From contig NC_135551.1 in assembly GCF_964340395.1 (NCBI RefSeq), forward strand, positions 15,710,003-15,774,002: DNA of 64,000 bases, given 5' to 3'. Numbering within the stretch: position 1 is the first letter of the stretch; the number at the start of each line of letters is the position of its first letter. The notes under the pieces are model-generated. The model saw only the letters and a program-made list of their open reading frames with translations. It made no database searches and was not told where the DNA came from. The position numbers and the translations under genes were made by a program. Below are positions 13,361 through 28,568 of the stretch, piece by piece. The stretch is from Glandiceps talaboti (Eukaryota > Hemichordata > Enteropneusta > Spengelidae).

Positions 13361-16300
13361 ACCCTGGGAATATGATGGTCTATTTATCTTTGGGAAAGTT
13401 AGTAATACACGTCCACAAAATCACAACAGTTGTAATGAGAAGTGTTTCCAAATTGCCTAAAGTTGTCTATCTTCGAATTAAAGTTGTTGGTTTTGTTTTG
13501 CAGGCTATGTTTTCGTTGCCCGTGTACTCGACACACAAACTCGTCGTGGTCAGCCAGATTGCCCTATCCCGGAATAGAACCACTTTGTTGTTATTTTGAC
13601 GCCCGGGGACCTTTTAATCGACAAGTTGAAATTACCTTAAGCCCAAACGCTATACTTGCTATTGTTACAAATCGATTGAATAGTTGCACATAGCATCTCG
13701 TTAACAAATGCGCTTTTAATTAATGAAGCAATGCCTAAATAAAACTTGTAACAATTGTGTGACGTGTGAAAATTGGTTTATTCCTTTATTGGTGTCACTT
13801 TGGGCTCCTATTCATCCCTCGACGTCACAATTAGTGATTGACAACATTGATTATTAACTAAGTGAAATGGACATCTCAAAAGGCATGACTAATTCTAGCC
13901 TTTCATAGAGGAGATAACGGACCTCAATGTGATTGTTAATTGGATGGGCTAAAATCCGCTAAGACCGGGGACCGGGACCAAAGAAATAAACTCGTCTCGA
14001 AATAGCGCATTCAGGGTGCTATGAACACCGTTGTTATGTGCAACCCCGTGAACTTTTTAATTCTCACTTTAACTAAACTATTCTATTATAAGAGTGTTGG
14101 CTATGTAAATGTCAAATAAACAATGGCTACCACCCACAAGATGTGTTAATTTCTGAATTAGAATTGTTATAGCGGTTCCACCTGCGTTACCGAGATACTC
14201 CCGAGTAGCAAGTTGATTACACGTTACTTGCAACATTACCACAGTGTCTGTAAATTAATTCAAAAAGTAATACTTTTCAATTGGCTATATTGCTTCTTTT
14301 TTACTTTCTGTATTAAAGAAAAGACAAAGAATTGTCCAGGAAGGGATTACCTTTTTCACGGCTGATCGTGATATTTACAAAACATGTTCCGAGAGACAAC
14401 AAAAGTATAAATTAAAAGAAGAACTGAGACCAAAAGTTGAGACGTAAATGTATGTAACATAAGAAGTTCACCGCTGATGACGATGCAAGTTTTGTTTACT
14501 TTCTTTGTTTGGTTTTTAAACAACAAAATATGATAGGCTTAAGGGTGGCAACTATATATCTCACAATCACTATGTTAAGTATAAACATACATGTACTTCC
14601 AGCACTGAAACATAAATATCAAAAAACGGAAAAAGGGGGGAAAGTTAGAAAAGTACTAAAGAGATGTTCAGTGTTGAAAACTATGTCAAGATTTTTGTTT
14701 TTTTGTATGTTTACAAAAAAAATAAATGATACCACTGTTACTAAAAATAACCAATCGTGACCGATCATAGCAGACGATTAATTAGCATATTAAGTATGGA
14801 GCGAAACAAAAAGTGAAATAAACAATAATAACAACGGAAAAAGGGAGAATAATGGAATGTGTTAGTTCCGATTGCTATGCTAACGTTTACATGTCTTAGT
14901 ATGCTACGATTCAGAATAAATCCATCGTAGACGATTTGGAACTATTTTGAATTTTGAAAGTGACTGATTGAAGAAAATAAGAAAAAAAAGGGGTCTGATT
15001 AAAAGCGACTTTTGTTGAACGAAATACGTGGAGAACTTAGAATTGTGTGATCGCAAGACAGGTCCGAGATGTAAATTGCAATGTAGAACTTGAGGACTGT
15101 TCAATGTGTTTGTGGTCTGTACATATGTTAGAATTACTAACAGTAACTCGGAAATCTGACGTTACATTCGTTGCAATGTTTTGGAGAGTGTCCGACGTGG
15201 AAGCAATTGATTAGCTGCTAGATACGATTATGTCTTTAGCGACATATTTCTATAAATTAAATAAATGGCGTATAATTCGTTGCACAAAGCGTCGTCGAGT
15301 ATAAATTGACGGTAACAATTTGAGAGATATGCTGGCACACATACTTTCGATGGATGCCAAGGTCCCGCCGACACTACTCACATTAGTATGGTCAAATACA
15401 CAAACTCAAATGTTATGATTTTGTATTTCAATTTTAATCTCTTTTAAAGCAAGATTTTAATATCATTAGCAATACAAGGCTTCCCTTTATCACCTTGGTC
15501 TAAAATAGAGTCGAAACGTGACAACAAATTGCTGCAGACGACGACTTTGTACTCGTTTGGGGCAGAAACGTGTATGTCCCCAATTTACATAGACCGGACA
15601 AGAGTAGAAGCCAACTCCAGAACTGTCTTCCACTCTTCGGAAGAAAACTATGCAAAATCGACTACATTAACTGATCAGAAAATATTTACGGGTATTCGAG
15701 ACATTTTACAATTGTCAAGTATATGGATTAATAACTGTACTAAGAATTAAATGGGGAACCAAATAAGCAAGGGTGGGGGGGGGGAGTGTCCACAGACACC
15801 CATATGAGAAAATCACCGTTTTCTAGTTACACGAGGATATATACAATTTATTAAACCAATGTTTAGGTTTACTAGCACAATTCTGAAGCAATCGAGTTTT
15901 TAAAATGTAATAAAATATGATACTAAATGCACAATTACGTATGTCATATTGAGTGAATTTGAATTCGACTCCGGTAGATCTCGGGAAGTTTTCGTTTACT
16001 GTATATGTTGTAGTGAACAGCGTGATAAAATTTCAAAATGGCGCCGCTGTGTACCAAGGACTTGATTCGAACATGATCGTATATCAATTACAGTAATTGT
16101 TTATATAATTTTATAAATGGAGCCATGTCGCTTTATATAATATTATCAGCACGCGCCATATAAATTGAGAGAAATCAAGTTTAAATAACACAGGTGAACA
16201 CCATCGAAATCAGATATATTCTTTTGCGAGTTTGTCGTTTTTTTTTAGAAATATGAAAAACCTTAAAGTATGCGAAGAAATGATTGCTTATGATTAACCG

Positions 16301-19300
16301 AAGACTGCAAAAATATGAACGGGGATTAAAATCCCTCACTATCTCCCCACCCCACGTATGTCTGTTCTGCGATATTGAACACTGGTGGGGAAAGCCAGGA
16401 AATGAACAATATATTGTCAATTTCATGTATAATTCAAGTAATGAGACACGAAACATTATATACCAACGATTTCACAAATCTTGAATACACACGACGTACT
16501 TAAATGATTTGCTTTCATTTTCCCTGAAGAGCAATACTCGATCGTTGTAGACAAACAAGAATGACTCACGGTGAAACAGGTATGCTAGAATTCAGGAGAG
16601 CGATGAATCAGTGTTTTGGCGTTATCCGAGAAACTAGTATCGAAAATTTGATGCAGTAAGATTGTGAGAAGCCCCGGGGTTATAATAATTGAGATTCGGA
16701 GACCCGAACCTAAGGAGCACACACACACATCTCAGCCAAATAGTCCGACAAAATTTTGATTCGTAATCGGAATAAAATGTGATATTAGAACTTGATGTCA
16801 TCGTAACTGTATTAATAATAGATAACTTCCAACGCAGATGGAACTTCAAATTTAATATATTAACCACACTTTGGATATCAAAAACGGGGGAAGTAAGACG
16901 TTGTGTTGGAGAATTGAAACACAAGAAAAGGAGGGGTCGATAATGCCACACTTAGCGGACTTCATATAAAAAAACTACAAATAATTGCTCCACTTTGTAT
17001 CATTGTTCACATACATTGTACGTTAAAATCACGCTAATCATGTTTTGTACGTGACAAGTCAGAAAAAAACATCGAATAAACTATATGTATGGTACTTTTT
17101 CCGCAGTAGTACACTATTAAAACACATCGCACAATTTTGTAGATATTCTCATAAACTACAATCTGACTCCATCTCTGAATAAACGTTGTATTACTCCATC
17201 ACTATTAATCACACCTAAAAATCATAAAATTACTGATCATCGATCCATTTTGTCTTTTATAAATAATTTTATTAAGATTATAAATAATGTTACAATCAGA
17301 AGAAAAAAATATGATTTGATCGTCTGGTGGCGATTAAAACTAATGTCCCTACTATATGCAGGTCCACGTTTTAACTGTTCCGTTGGACATAGCGGGGACG
17401 TATGTCTGTGTTGTATAATAGTGGCACTCGGGTTTTAGGAGATATCGATGATGTACGAGGTTGTCACCTTTTAAAAAAAAGGATTATTATGTGGTTTTTA
17501 CAGACAATAATCTAAATCCAGGTAAATGGCTACAAACCGTTATTTTTAATAGTGTTTTCAACATAAGCAGCGTATATATACTTTGGTATGTGAGAACCAC
17601 GTGCTTTCTTTATTTTTATTTTTACAGAAAGAGAGTAACACATAGCAATGTTATTTTATCTTCAAAATAACCCCAAAATATTTGCTCATTTCTGGCCAGT
17701 TTGACCATTTTTCATTTTATTTAATATAGGGTGTCATAGCAACTTGATCGTATAGAATTAAAGAGATTGTGTTTTACAATTGATATATGGTTATCAAACA
17801 ATAGAATTTCACAGTCAGTGTTCCCCGGTGGAAGACTGATTTGCTTGCTTCAAAATGACAACAAACCTGGCCGATTTAAATTTCAAAAACCCAAAGCTAC
17901 TGTACCGTAAACAGATTGTATGAATTTAAATGGAATTAATAAGTTTAATTTAAAGACCTAGAATTCAATCCCACGTTTCTGATTCACTGACTAGATTCAT
18001 ATGATGATTCTGTTGTTCTAGGCTAACTGTATTCTATAGCTAGCTCTGCCGGACAATTGTTTTCCCCGCTTTAATTCTAATCATTATTTGAACCGGAGCT
18101 TTAAAGGCCAGTGTTTCAATCCCAGGTTCTCGTATTAGTGCTGTGTTATCATTAGAGCCATAGGGATTACATAGGGATGTACTCATGTTCTGGATCAGAT
18201 TTTGTGACTTTTGTGATTTTGGTTTCCCCACCCAAAACTCTTAATCCTAATCCGTGTAGCGCCATTTAACAGAAAACTGTAAACGGAAACCAGAACAGAT
18301 AGAACACTTGAAATCAACGAAACAGCGTAAACACACTCAAAAAAATGACTGTAATATCGACAGTATGCTATTATCGACCAAATGATTCAAATAATTTATT
18401 AAAATCAGAAATTATTCATATGCGATGAAAGAATTCGACGATCACACCCTTGGCAGATGTTCAGAGACACCAGAAGACATTGCACGTGGACATCGAACTT
18501 GTAGTTCAATATTTACTCCAAGTTGATTCACCTTCAAGCCAATCAATCGGGTGAACACATGTCCATTTCAAGGATATGTGTAGATTCGATGTGTCTATTG
18601 AAGGTTGAAATAGATTACCCCCATCTTATGCATATCACGGACAGTATTAGTAGCTATATGTGTTATATTTATATAAAGACGCGAAACTCGGATCACGATT
18701 TTAACATTGAAGTCAGACTTTGAGATTGTGTCTGTTCTCTTTGTCTTTATCTTTACTTATGAAAATTGTGTTTATTTAGGTTCTCCTGATTCAAATATGT
18801 AGATTTCTGGTATCGGTTATGTCAGTTTCCTTTTTATGCATTGGAAATAGACCACCAAACAAGGTCTGAGATATAAGCATTAGCGTTCTCCATGGTTTAC
18901 AATGTACCTCTAAGGATATAATCGCCATGTTTGTAGTCTATGTACACCCACTGTGCATATATTATTAGATTAAATAAAAAAGTTGTTAAGATTCTGTCTT
19001 TGGGGTTACCTTCTGTGTTGCTGTGTGGGAAAAGAGGGTGAAAAAAGTTTGACTTTTTGAAATATGATGTATGTGTTGCAATTTATAGTCTGTCTGGCTT
19101 TCGTTTGTTTCTCTATCACGGTGTTCTACATTACTTTGCTGCTACAGGTGTTCGTACTGTAACGATGCGTGTCGTAATTGACAGAGTCTCGGGGATTGAC
19201 GACATGTTCTCCCGGGAGCGACGACTTAAAGCAATCATTATTGCACAACCAACTCAGCATGGATTTTGAACGCTAGATTAAGCAAAGAAAACCATCTCTG

Positions 19301-20606
19301 ATAGAAGTCAACAATGCATAGACAACAAAGTTTACCCGTTCCACCTCCTTTGAAGCTAACTGTAATAACATTGACAGGTTTTGTAGTCTCAAGACGTGAC
19401 ATCTGTCACGGAACACGGACACTGACTATCAGGCAATTTCAAACCAAAATCTTTTGAACAAAAATGCTTGTTTTTCTGTAACTTTTTTTCGCATTTTAAC
19501 TTTATTTTCGACCAAAATCAAAGAAATAAGTTCGTTTAATGACTTCCCGCCAAAATTTAGGTTGAAAATGATTCATTTTACAAAAATGAGGAAAAAAATG
19601 TTTTCACATTTCTGCCGAACATGTGTAGTGCGGAGAGGTTAAAGGTCTCCATATTGTGACGACCAAACAAAGCAATCCCGGGCTGAAAAAGGCGGCGGGA
19701 CGATGCGCATGTCCACATGGGATTCTTCTATTGAAAAAAACGTTGTCTTTGTGAAACAGTTGCAGAAAGTTCATTTAAAGCCAAGTGTTGCATTATTTTT
19801 CACTTTTTTGTTGAAATTCTACACCAGTTGGGTAAATACGTACCTTGTTCTAGTTCCCATTGCTATTATTGGGTGGTCAGATGTAAACTGCCATTATTCG
19901 ATGGTATGGTCACCAGAGTTTACGAAAATGACGATCGGATGTCAGTCGAACGCGTAATTTTGTACCTTCGTAAAATCAAACGTGTCAGTCTTTCCTCACG
20001 TCGCTATTCCCACTTTTATAATTTATGTTTCATATTTTAGGTTTTTGGAGAGAAAAATTCTGTGTGTGCATATCGAAAATGGGTTTGCGAATATCAAGTT
20101 TCAAAATACTTCTATAAAAATACGAGCAGTTGCAGGGAGGGAGGTGGTCGTCTCCTTTTTACCGTAACATTCCAACATTTTGAAACAAAAAGTGAAGAAA
20201 TACATAGTAAATGAACCAAATTTAGACTCATTTTGCATAAAATGTATAAAAATGAACATTTTGGATGCCTTTGAACCAAAATCTCCCAGAACTTCGTTTT
20301 AAATGTCAGTAAAAGTAACGATGAAAGTTTTGAAGTGTTCTAGACGTCCGTCGTCAAAGTGACAAGGTTTTGTGATAGGGTCATAGGAATTCCTGGTGTG
20401 CAGTCTGAATTTTTGCGACCATCTTTTAGTAATCATCGATGCTAGAATTGAAAACAGTTGATGACAAGAGGACGTATCAGATTTGTATTTCTCTTGTCAT
20501 CAATTCCTTCATTCTGTACAAGACTGCATTCTACACTATTGCAAAGGGCACTATGGTGAAAGTTGGATTTATTACAGTGGAAAGACTTTACGATTTGAAG
20601 TGTCAA
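13361..20606. other. Gene-free stretch
   Basis: I found no exon, RNA gene or clear transposon. Base composition is AT-rich throughout. Short frames such as 15529-15750 and 19703-19957 on the plus strand match no family I know and lack convincing splice context. Confidence 0.4.
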
Positions 20607-20611
20607 TTGTT

Positions 20612-20880
<269 letters not shown>

Positions 20881-21005
20881 ATAAAAAGGGATATATACTA
20901 CTTACATGACTTGTGTATACATATACTTATATGTGACGATATTCATTGAAACACACAGGCACACATTATATATAAAGACACGCGAAAAAATCCCACAAGC
21001 GCATG

Positions 21006-21176
21006 CACATACATACATACATACATACATACATACATACATACATACATACATACATACATACATACATACATACATACATACATTGCATGTGCAAAAT
21101 GGGAAGAGGGAGAAAGAGACAAGGAGCAACAGAAATATGGACACACACATATGGGAATGGGGGAGGCTTGTGTACT

Positions 21177-21268
<92 letters not shown>

Positions 21269-21540
21269 GACAGAGAGGGAGGGAGAGAGACAGAGAGGGA
21301 GGGAGAGACAGAGACAGAGACAGAGACAGACAGACAGACAGAGACAGACAGACATACAGACAGATAGAGGCAGAGACAGAGACAGAGAGACAGAGACAGA
21401 GAGAGAGACAGACAGATAGAGACAGAGACAGGGAGACAGAGACAGAGACAGACAGAGACAGAGACAGAGGGAGAGGGGGGAACACACAGAGAAAGAGAGA
21501 GGGAGAGACACAGACAGACAGACAGACAGACAGAGGGAGA
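21006..21540. repeat. (CATA)n and (GA)n/(GACA)n microsatellites
   Basis: (CATA)n runs from 21006 to 21086. After about 90 bases of unique sequence, (GA)n spans about 21179-21245, followed by about 295 bases of mixed GACAGA units to 21540. This is one purine-strand tract of about 360 bases. Confidence 0.96.
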
Positions 21541-21949
21541 TTCAAATGATGGAAATCATGTTATTTACAAGTTTATCTAGAGAACGAGAGAAATGTGAAA
21601 AAGAGGAGAAAATAACGACTAAATTAATGATTTGTTTTGTCTTCTTCACAACAATCTAATAAAGTCAAGAATTCGTTTTTATCGTAGTTTTGCAAGTGAT
21701 GACGTCTTCGTATAAATGTAGACTGATATGAGATTCGTTGTCAGGACTTCGTTCAATTCTGTAGAAACATCTGACCTAAAGTAAATATTACACAGTGAAC
21801 GTATTACTGTACAAACTCAGTCGCGTTTTCAAGAAAAAGTTTTCTACATTTATGAATAGATCTATACAAGTATGTGTTCCTTATTGTAATGTTACATTGA
21901 ACACAACAAAGTTTAAAGTAACAAGTGTTTGTTAATATTTATGAAGACA

Positions 21950-21952
<3 letters not shown>

Positions 21953-21997
<45 letters not shown>

Positions 21998-22018
21998 AGC
22001 TCTCTAGCTCTCTCTCTT
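21953..22018. repeat. (CT)n microsatellite
   Basis: CT units to about 21993, then degenerate CTAG-containing units. Confidence 0.95.
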
Positions 22019-24815
22019 CACGTTTCACCCATACTATAGACTGGAGGAAGTAAATAGCTTCCAATCCTAGACGCCGTTGTCCGACTATTTTACAAGATCT
22101 CACCGTAGGTCAGTGGTCTCAAATCGTTAGGACGAATACCATGATAATTCCGACTGATATCTGTCTTTTTATCGACATTTTTTGACAATAGATCACTTTT
22201 AGGCTACACCTACCCGTTCTATATATTAATTTAGTCGTACAAACAAATCAGATTCACTTTAATTAACATTGTATTTCTTGAAGCAGTCATTTCCCGATAT
22301 TGCATACATTTGATTTTGCATGGAAAATAATATTGGTGAATGAATATTCGATCCAATACATTTATCCATAACCTGTATATACAGAATGCAAACGTCATGG
22401 TCAGAACAAAACATCAAAAATTGGCCTTCAAACATTTTTTTCAGCGGAAACAGTGAAACGTTATTTCATCAAATGCAGTGAATTTTAACAGAACTGAGAA
22501 TTTGCGCGAAAGTTCTTGTCAGATGTATTCTGGAGTCAATATTATGGAATTTTATAACCCATATTCTTTGCCATTTCTAGACAGGTTATTAACTTAAACA
22601 TATGTTTAATCTTCTTTTAAACCAGGGCAATACTATTTTTTTTTTATTTGTATGCTAAACTTTGTTTGATTTGCCCAGGTACCAACGTGGCAGTACAAAG
22701 ACAGAGACATCACGTGTGTTGAAATTAACATGTTCCAAAATAATGTACATTTCGTTTAGACATATATCGATACTGGTATGCTGTTCACATCTAATGTCCA
22801 GGGTTCACGTTTAAAGACGAGAAATTACACCTCCGCGACTCGATCGTTCCCCGACAAAATATAAACGTCGCTCAGTACATTTCATGGTTGTGTTGATACA
22901 GTTTTTCAAGATCTTCGAGAACGGAAATCGTTCACGCCAACGCTAAATAATATTTACAATCACAGACTTTTCTAGTCGTTATGGAGTTGAGAATTTGATG
23001 ATAGTCATCGCATAAAACCATTTCGGTGGTTTGTAATTGGTTTTAAAAACAACAACAAAATGACCATTAATGTATTTATGTGAAGAAAGTGAAGTGGTAG
23101 ACATTATGTCGGGAAAGACCTAAACTCTGGGGTAGTGGTGGCGAGGTATATATGCCATGGCATTCAGGGAGAAAAGACACATTTGTTTAGTATAATAGAG
23201 CGATCAAGAGAAATAAACAGAATCTCTCATGACATGTCCAAAGGTATTTCACACATTATAACTAAATGTAGACAGAAGTCTCGTCAGAAAAGTAATGTTC
23301 TACAATCTACTATATTGTAGCTGAAAATAAAAGAACGAATTTGTAGCTAACCATAATATTTGTTGATTCGCCATTTTCTGTAAATTTGTTTACACAACTT
23401 GTAGGAAGACAAATAACAAAAATCAAATCTCAAAACTATCATAATAAACACGGCAAATAAAAATGACTTCCAAAGCGATCATAAAAGACAAGTAAACATA
23501 AATAAGAGGAAGCAACTACCAGTTCACTGTTTTCCCCGTCAAAGCGCCTAGCGCAGTTCAGATCTCATCCTTATTTTAATTTTATTTTGTATTTTTAAAC
23601 TAAAAGTCGTTCGGTTTTTTACTTGTGTGAGAAATTTTAAACATTTCTGCGTGGAGAACGAAAGTCGTCAAATTAAATATCAAAATCTTGTTTTTTTTTC
23701 TGATAATAATTAATTCTACAGTTGAAGAGTAAAAGTCATCGTCTGTTGCTCACAGAACGAAATGGAGCTCATTGCCATTTTCAGAACCTTGACTACCGAG
23801 AGTCTAGATAGAGGAAAAGAAATGCAGTACGTCGCAATAATTGTCATTGTACTGGCACTAACAGTCGCTGAAATATCTAAACTAACGAAAAATTAACACT
23901 TAGAAATTATAAATCAAAGGAAAGATCGCAAAGTACGTTACCTTTATGTGTTTACCGCGTTGTCGCCTGACTTCTTTTTTCAGTCTGTTCCTGCCGACTT
24001 GAGCAACCACAACTCGATTGGTTGCGTAGAAAATTGCGATTCTCGCCACACAGCGCCCTCAGCGTCACCGCGAATGATAAAACAAAGAGTCTCTTTTCTA
24101 TGACCACCTGTCAACGTCAATTTACTTGCTTATGTCATTTTAAGACGGATTTCAGTTTATTTCGGGTTTGACTCCTTGAAACAGAACTACAGTCAATTTC
24201 CTTTTTACATTAATCTGTATGAAATCAAAGATTTAAATCTTCTGCCTTCATTCGAAAACGTCTAACCGTTGATGGCGCTATTAAGAAAAATTGGAAACAT
24301 CACCCTCGCCCGACATATTACAATATAGTTCAATATATCATACTCGCCATGTTACAACGACATTCCAAACTGGAGAACGTCAATGTCAAAGTGTGTCAGT
24401 TTACTCTCGAGAAGCGTACGCCACCGGTTTGTCAGCCATTTTGCCTAGTCATCATTCGCAGTAGCAGATGACAAAATGCATGTTGAAAGAACACAACATC
24501 CGTCCTTTACAAGAACGAAGACGAACTTTAAAACTTCGACTCAAACCTTTGTTCAAAGTCGCTGAGGGCCTGATATCGGCTACACATGTACATCATGACA
24601 CAACATATCTCATACTATAAAAATCAAATCGAACAATCAAAAGAGAATAAACCGAGAACTTTGCAGATTACCAACAGAGTATCCATATGGAAAAGTACAC
24701 AACGAATAACCCTTTCCTCACTCGCATGTACAGACATTTACACGAAATCACTCTTCGCTACTATTATAAACTCGGCCGTGCTGCGACCTTTCATAATCAA
24801 CGTCTCTACAGATTT
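22019..24815. other. Gene-free stretch
   Basis: No recognised exon on either strand; AT-rich with modest local variation. Confidence 0.4.
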
Positions 24816-24818
<3 letters not shown>

Positions 24819-24866
<48 letters not shown>

Positions 24867-24905
24867 GCAACGACGACGACGACAACAACAACAACAACAA
24901 CAAAA
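24819..24905. repeat. (CAA)n microsatellite
   Basis: About 28 CAA-type units with a short (CGA)n insertion near 24871-24882. A plus-strand frame reads it as polyglutamine, but nothing else in that frame looks like protein. Confidence 0.95.
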
Positions 24906-26224
24906 ACAACATTATTTTAGCAACCTAAAGATCTATAAAGGTAAGAAAATCCAATATTTTGTGAAGGAATAACTCGAAACATAAATATATAGAAACAGTC
25001 TAAGGTGTAAAATGTACAAGTAATCTATAAAATTAAACTCATCATCTTGATAACTCGTCTTAAATTACTTTTCCTACCATGGCTAATATTTCGAGACACT
25101 TTGCAAAGAAACACCACACACCAGGAAAACATACAGCTATGACAAATTTGAAAATTACAGAAAAATACATGAACGTTGAACTATTGAGAATTGAGAGACT
25201 ATAGTCGATGGTTCAACGTTTCCTTGGCCAAGAATCATAGTTTTTGGAAATCATGGTATGTTTTTAACACGGATATCAGTCTGTATCATCTCAGTAATTT
25301 ATAAGGGAGAAGATGTTTCTAGTAGTATTATCTCTCATAGTATAATCAATAATTCCGTCCATATCTAACGCTGTGGTCAGGATTTATGGTATGGGGGAGG
25401 GGGTGGAGAAATTAGGAGGGGGCATGGAATATTATGCGCTGAAAGAGAGGGGATGCTCAAAAAAATTGAAGCGCAAAATGGGTGAGACAGTGAATTAGTA
25501 TGTATGACTGAGACACAGGCAGATAATATCACTGGAGTAAAATTTATTCACTGAACAAAAAAAAACATCAAAAAAATAGTCGGTTTTTTTTTACCTTACA
25601 CAATTTGTTGTGGCGGGGGGGGGGGGGTGAACAATTCTTGCTAGGGGGCATATCAGTTTTTGAGACTGTGACGGGACAAAAATTGTCCAAAATAATTTCT
25701 CCCAGTGGCTCCCGACAAAAATTGCCCAAAATAATTTCTCCCCGTTACTACTGTATACTGGAATTTGAGTTTCATTATTCAGTCATAGAGGGCGCTATTT
25801 GTTGGTATCGCTTCCGACGTGTAACTCCATGGACTAACAAAGACAAGTGTCGCTGGTTGGTCTAGGCAATCTTAATGATCATATACGAGTAAATTCATTA
25901 GGTCTCACATTGTGTAAATTACACTGTACATAACATATTAGTACGTATGGATGTGTGAGGTGACGTCATACAATAACAGCTGTTTGAATATACTATTTAC
26001 ATAAGATCTGTTTGCATGTACTCACTGACTAAACAACAAATCAATGCCAAACTCTATGATGACAGTCTAGTGCTGGAATCATAGACTGTAAATATAGGTA
26101 TGGATTTCACACTGATAGTCTATGCCTCATGTATACCAGGGACTTAAGAGGAACATGGTGAGCAAAGGGTGGATTTTATAGATTAAGTGATCTCCAGTTT
26201 GGGGAGTCACAACTCATATTATTT
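24906..26224. other. Gene-free stretch
   Basis: No gene seen. It contains a 13-base G tract (25615-25627) and a two-copy tandem duplication of period about 39 bases (about 25673-25745, unit starting gacaaaaattg). Confidence 0.45.
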
Positions 26225-26586
26225 GTATGTATGTATGTATGTATGTATGTATGTATGTATGTATGTATGTATGTATGCATGTATGTATGTATGTATGTAT
26301 GTATGTATGTATGTATGTATGTATGTATGCATGTATGTATGTATGTATGTATGTATGTATGCATGTATGTATGTATGTATACTATGTATGTATGTATGTA
26401 TGTATGTATGTATACTATGTATGTATGTATGTATACTATGTATGTATGTATGTATGTATGTATGTATGACTATCTGTCTGTATGTATGTATGTATGTATG
26501 TATACTATGTATGTATGTATGTATGTATGTATGTATGTATGTATACTATGTATGTATGTAAGTATGTATGTATGTATGTATGTATG
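26225..26586. repeat. (TATG)n microsatellite, left part, interrupted by the retrotransposon
   Basis: About 360 bases of TATG units with occasional TGCATG and TATACTATG variants. The array stops exactly at the left LTR and resumes beyond the right LTR (36562 to about 36600), so the retrotransposon inserted into it. Confidence 0.97.
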
Positions 26587-28124
26587 TGTAACCCTTTTAT
26601 GGCCCGCTCATAAAAGTACATGGGATAAAGGAACTTACACGAAAGAAATTTATAAGAATACACACACGGGCTCGGTTCGTGGTTCGACTGCTGACTTCGT
26701 AATACCCAATTTACACCGGGGTGAGAGCAATAGACAACACACACAAGCAAGTTGAATGAAAATATATTTATATAATACCAACAAGTGGAAAGACTCGTTT
26801 CCAAAAAAATGATGAAGGGTGCTTCCATAAAAAGTGGAAACTCACAAAAAAAAGTATATATCAACAAAACTTATGGTACCAGGTACTTAAGACTAATGAC
26901 AAAATAAAATACTAAAAATGTGGAGCGTTTATCCAGTCAAAAAATAATTTAAAGCTACAAGAAAATAATCATAGTGTGAAACACTAAGTCTCTGATAACT
27001 AGTTTGGTTCTTTAAAAGTATACAAGGATATCACAGTGTCTCTGCATGTGGTTCACAAGAAGATCCAATGACGCTGTACATGTAGCAGCCCAAAGGTTTA
27101 TGAAGTCCCAAACAAAAGTTTCAACTATCTTGACACTGGTGGCGCTGTACTCCCTCCAATAGCCACCCACTTGACGTCCTCAGTGGCGATATATGGTTAA
27201 ATACACTACACGCTGGAATTGAGTTTCAGTACCTCAATGGTTCACTGATCAAGTAGAGTACATCCAAATTACAGGGTTCCGGTTATAAATCTAACCGCTC
27301 TCAAAGTGTTCTGTTCTGACTTGATCAATCTATTTCCCTATGCAGAAACGCTCTGTCGCACAGGAACTAAACTTGCATTTTAAAGTTATTAATGGTTCAG
27401 TGGCTTTACTTGGCAACACAGACTATCGGCTTACTTACAGCTGTGAGAAATTGTCATTGTAGGATCAGCGTCACACTTGGCTAATTTCCTCTTCCAACTT
27501 CACTGTACAGTTACAGACTTCGGATCACATGACACGTGTTGATTGGTATCACATCCAGTCTTTTCATGAAACTGACATCGAAGAGTAAAATCAAGCCGTA
27601 ACTCACTCAATACAGCTACTGATCCTTCCTCTCACTATAATTACACTTCTGACTGGCACTATCGTCCGAAAGATGCCAAATTACGACAATTCTTAGACGA
27701 ATTTCGCCATCACGAACAGCAGCAGTCCGTGCGCCTTGCATCATAACATCACATGCTTGTCTAGTCATCACTTTTTAAACTTTTCAATCAAATCACTACA
27801 TCACAACTCAGATTGCTATGCCGAAACTTGCAATGCCTAGTTGTACAAAGGATACCAGTCTAAAGAATATGTGCAGTGACCAAAAAATACAATTTCTGAT
27901 CCCATTTGCATTGCTCAAACCGATCGCTTTAGATACAATCATACGGACTATATTCTCAAGTCAATAACACATACAGAGTACTATGGCGCTTATCATCTCT
28001 GGCTGAAGGCCAACTTGTGAAGAGCGCCCTCTAACAACTAAGATTAAACTAGTTTTAATACATTGTCTATTAATATACAGAAAACTATAAATGCAATATT
28101 GACCAACTGTTTTCCATGGTCACA
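26587..28124 (-). repeat. 3' LTR of the Gypsy element
   Basis: A 1538-bp LTR bounded by the usual 5'-TG...CA-3'. It is offset from the other LTR by exactly 8437 bases along its full length, so the two copies carry no net indel. A TATA-like TATATAAATA on the minus strand (26765-26774) mirrors the one in the 5' LTR. Confidence 0.95.
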
Positions 28125-28135
28125 CGCTCCCCTGG
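28125..28135 (-). other. Polypurine tract
   Basis: On the minus strand CCAGGGGAGCG directly precedes the 3' LTR. This is the expected place and composition for the plus-strand DNA priming site, although the tract is short and has one C. Confidence 0.7.
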
Positions 28136-28568
28136 ACAAATGGAGGTCGTCCCGACCGACTAACTTATGACATCAAAAAAAAGGAGAAAAGCTACTTATC
28201 TATACCTTATCCCACCCAACCTGCATGTCACACCTGGAACTTGCAACACAGCCGGAGCGAGACCCAAAGAGCAGCCCACCGCAATACAACAGTGACATTT
28301 GCTATACCTCTATAATCCCACTGATTGGTCCTGACTGCACACATAACACATTCACAGGCTCCATTCAGTCTCTGAAACATACCTTCACACTATAACCCAT
28401 ACTTATTATCATAGTAATGATGTATTATATTCACATAGGTGACAGATTGTGATCTGCAAATTTAATGGTAAATCAACATTAAATATACCAGCAACAAATA
28501 TACACTAGTGACTAATACTAGTCTTCTCCACAGCTCACCTGAAAGAGAAAAGAAAGACATGTTAGTTT
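28136..28568 (-). other. Element 3' non-coding region
   Basis: There is no open frame between the gag-pol stop and the polypurine tract. A pyrimidine-rich stretch ending CTTTCAG followed by GTGAGC on the minus strand lies just after the stop and resembles a splice acceptor, but no downstream protein follows it. Confidence 0.6.

Noticed and set aside
24586-24972. Polyglutamine protein
   Set aside because: The glutamines come from the (CAA)n microsatellite. The rest of the frame has no domain, and other phases are just as open.
28136-28568. A spliced envelope gene in the Gypsy element
   Set aside because: A splice-acceptor-like CTTTCAG follows the pol stop and a GTAAGT donor-like site lies in the LTR, but no open frame of useful length follows.
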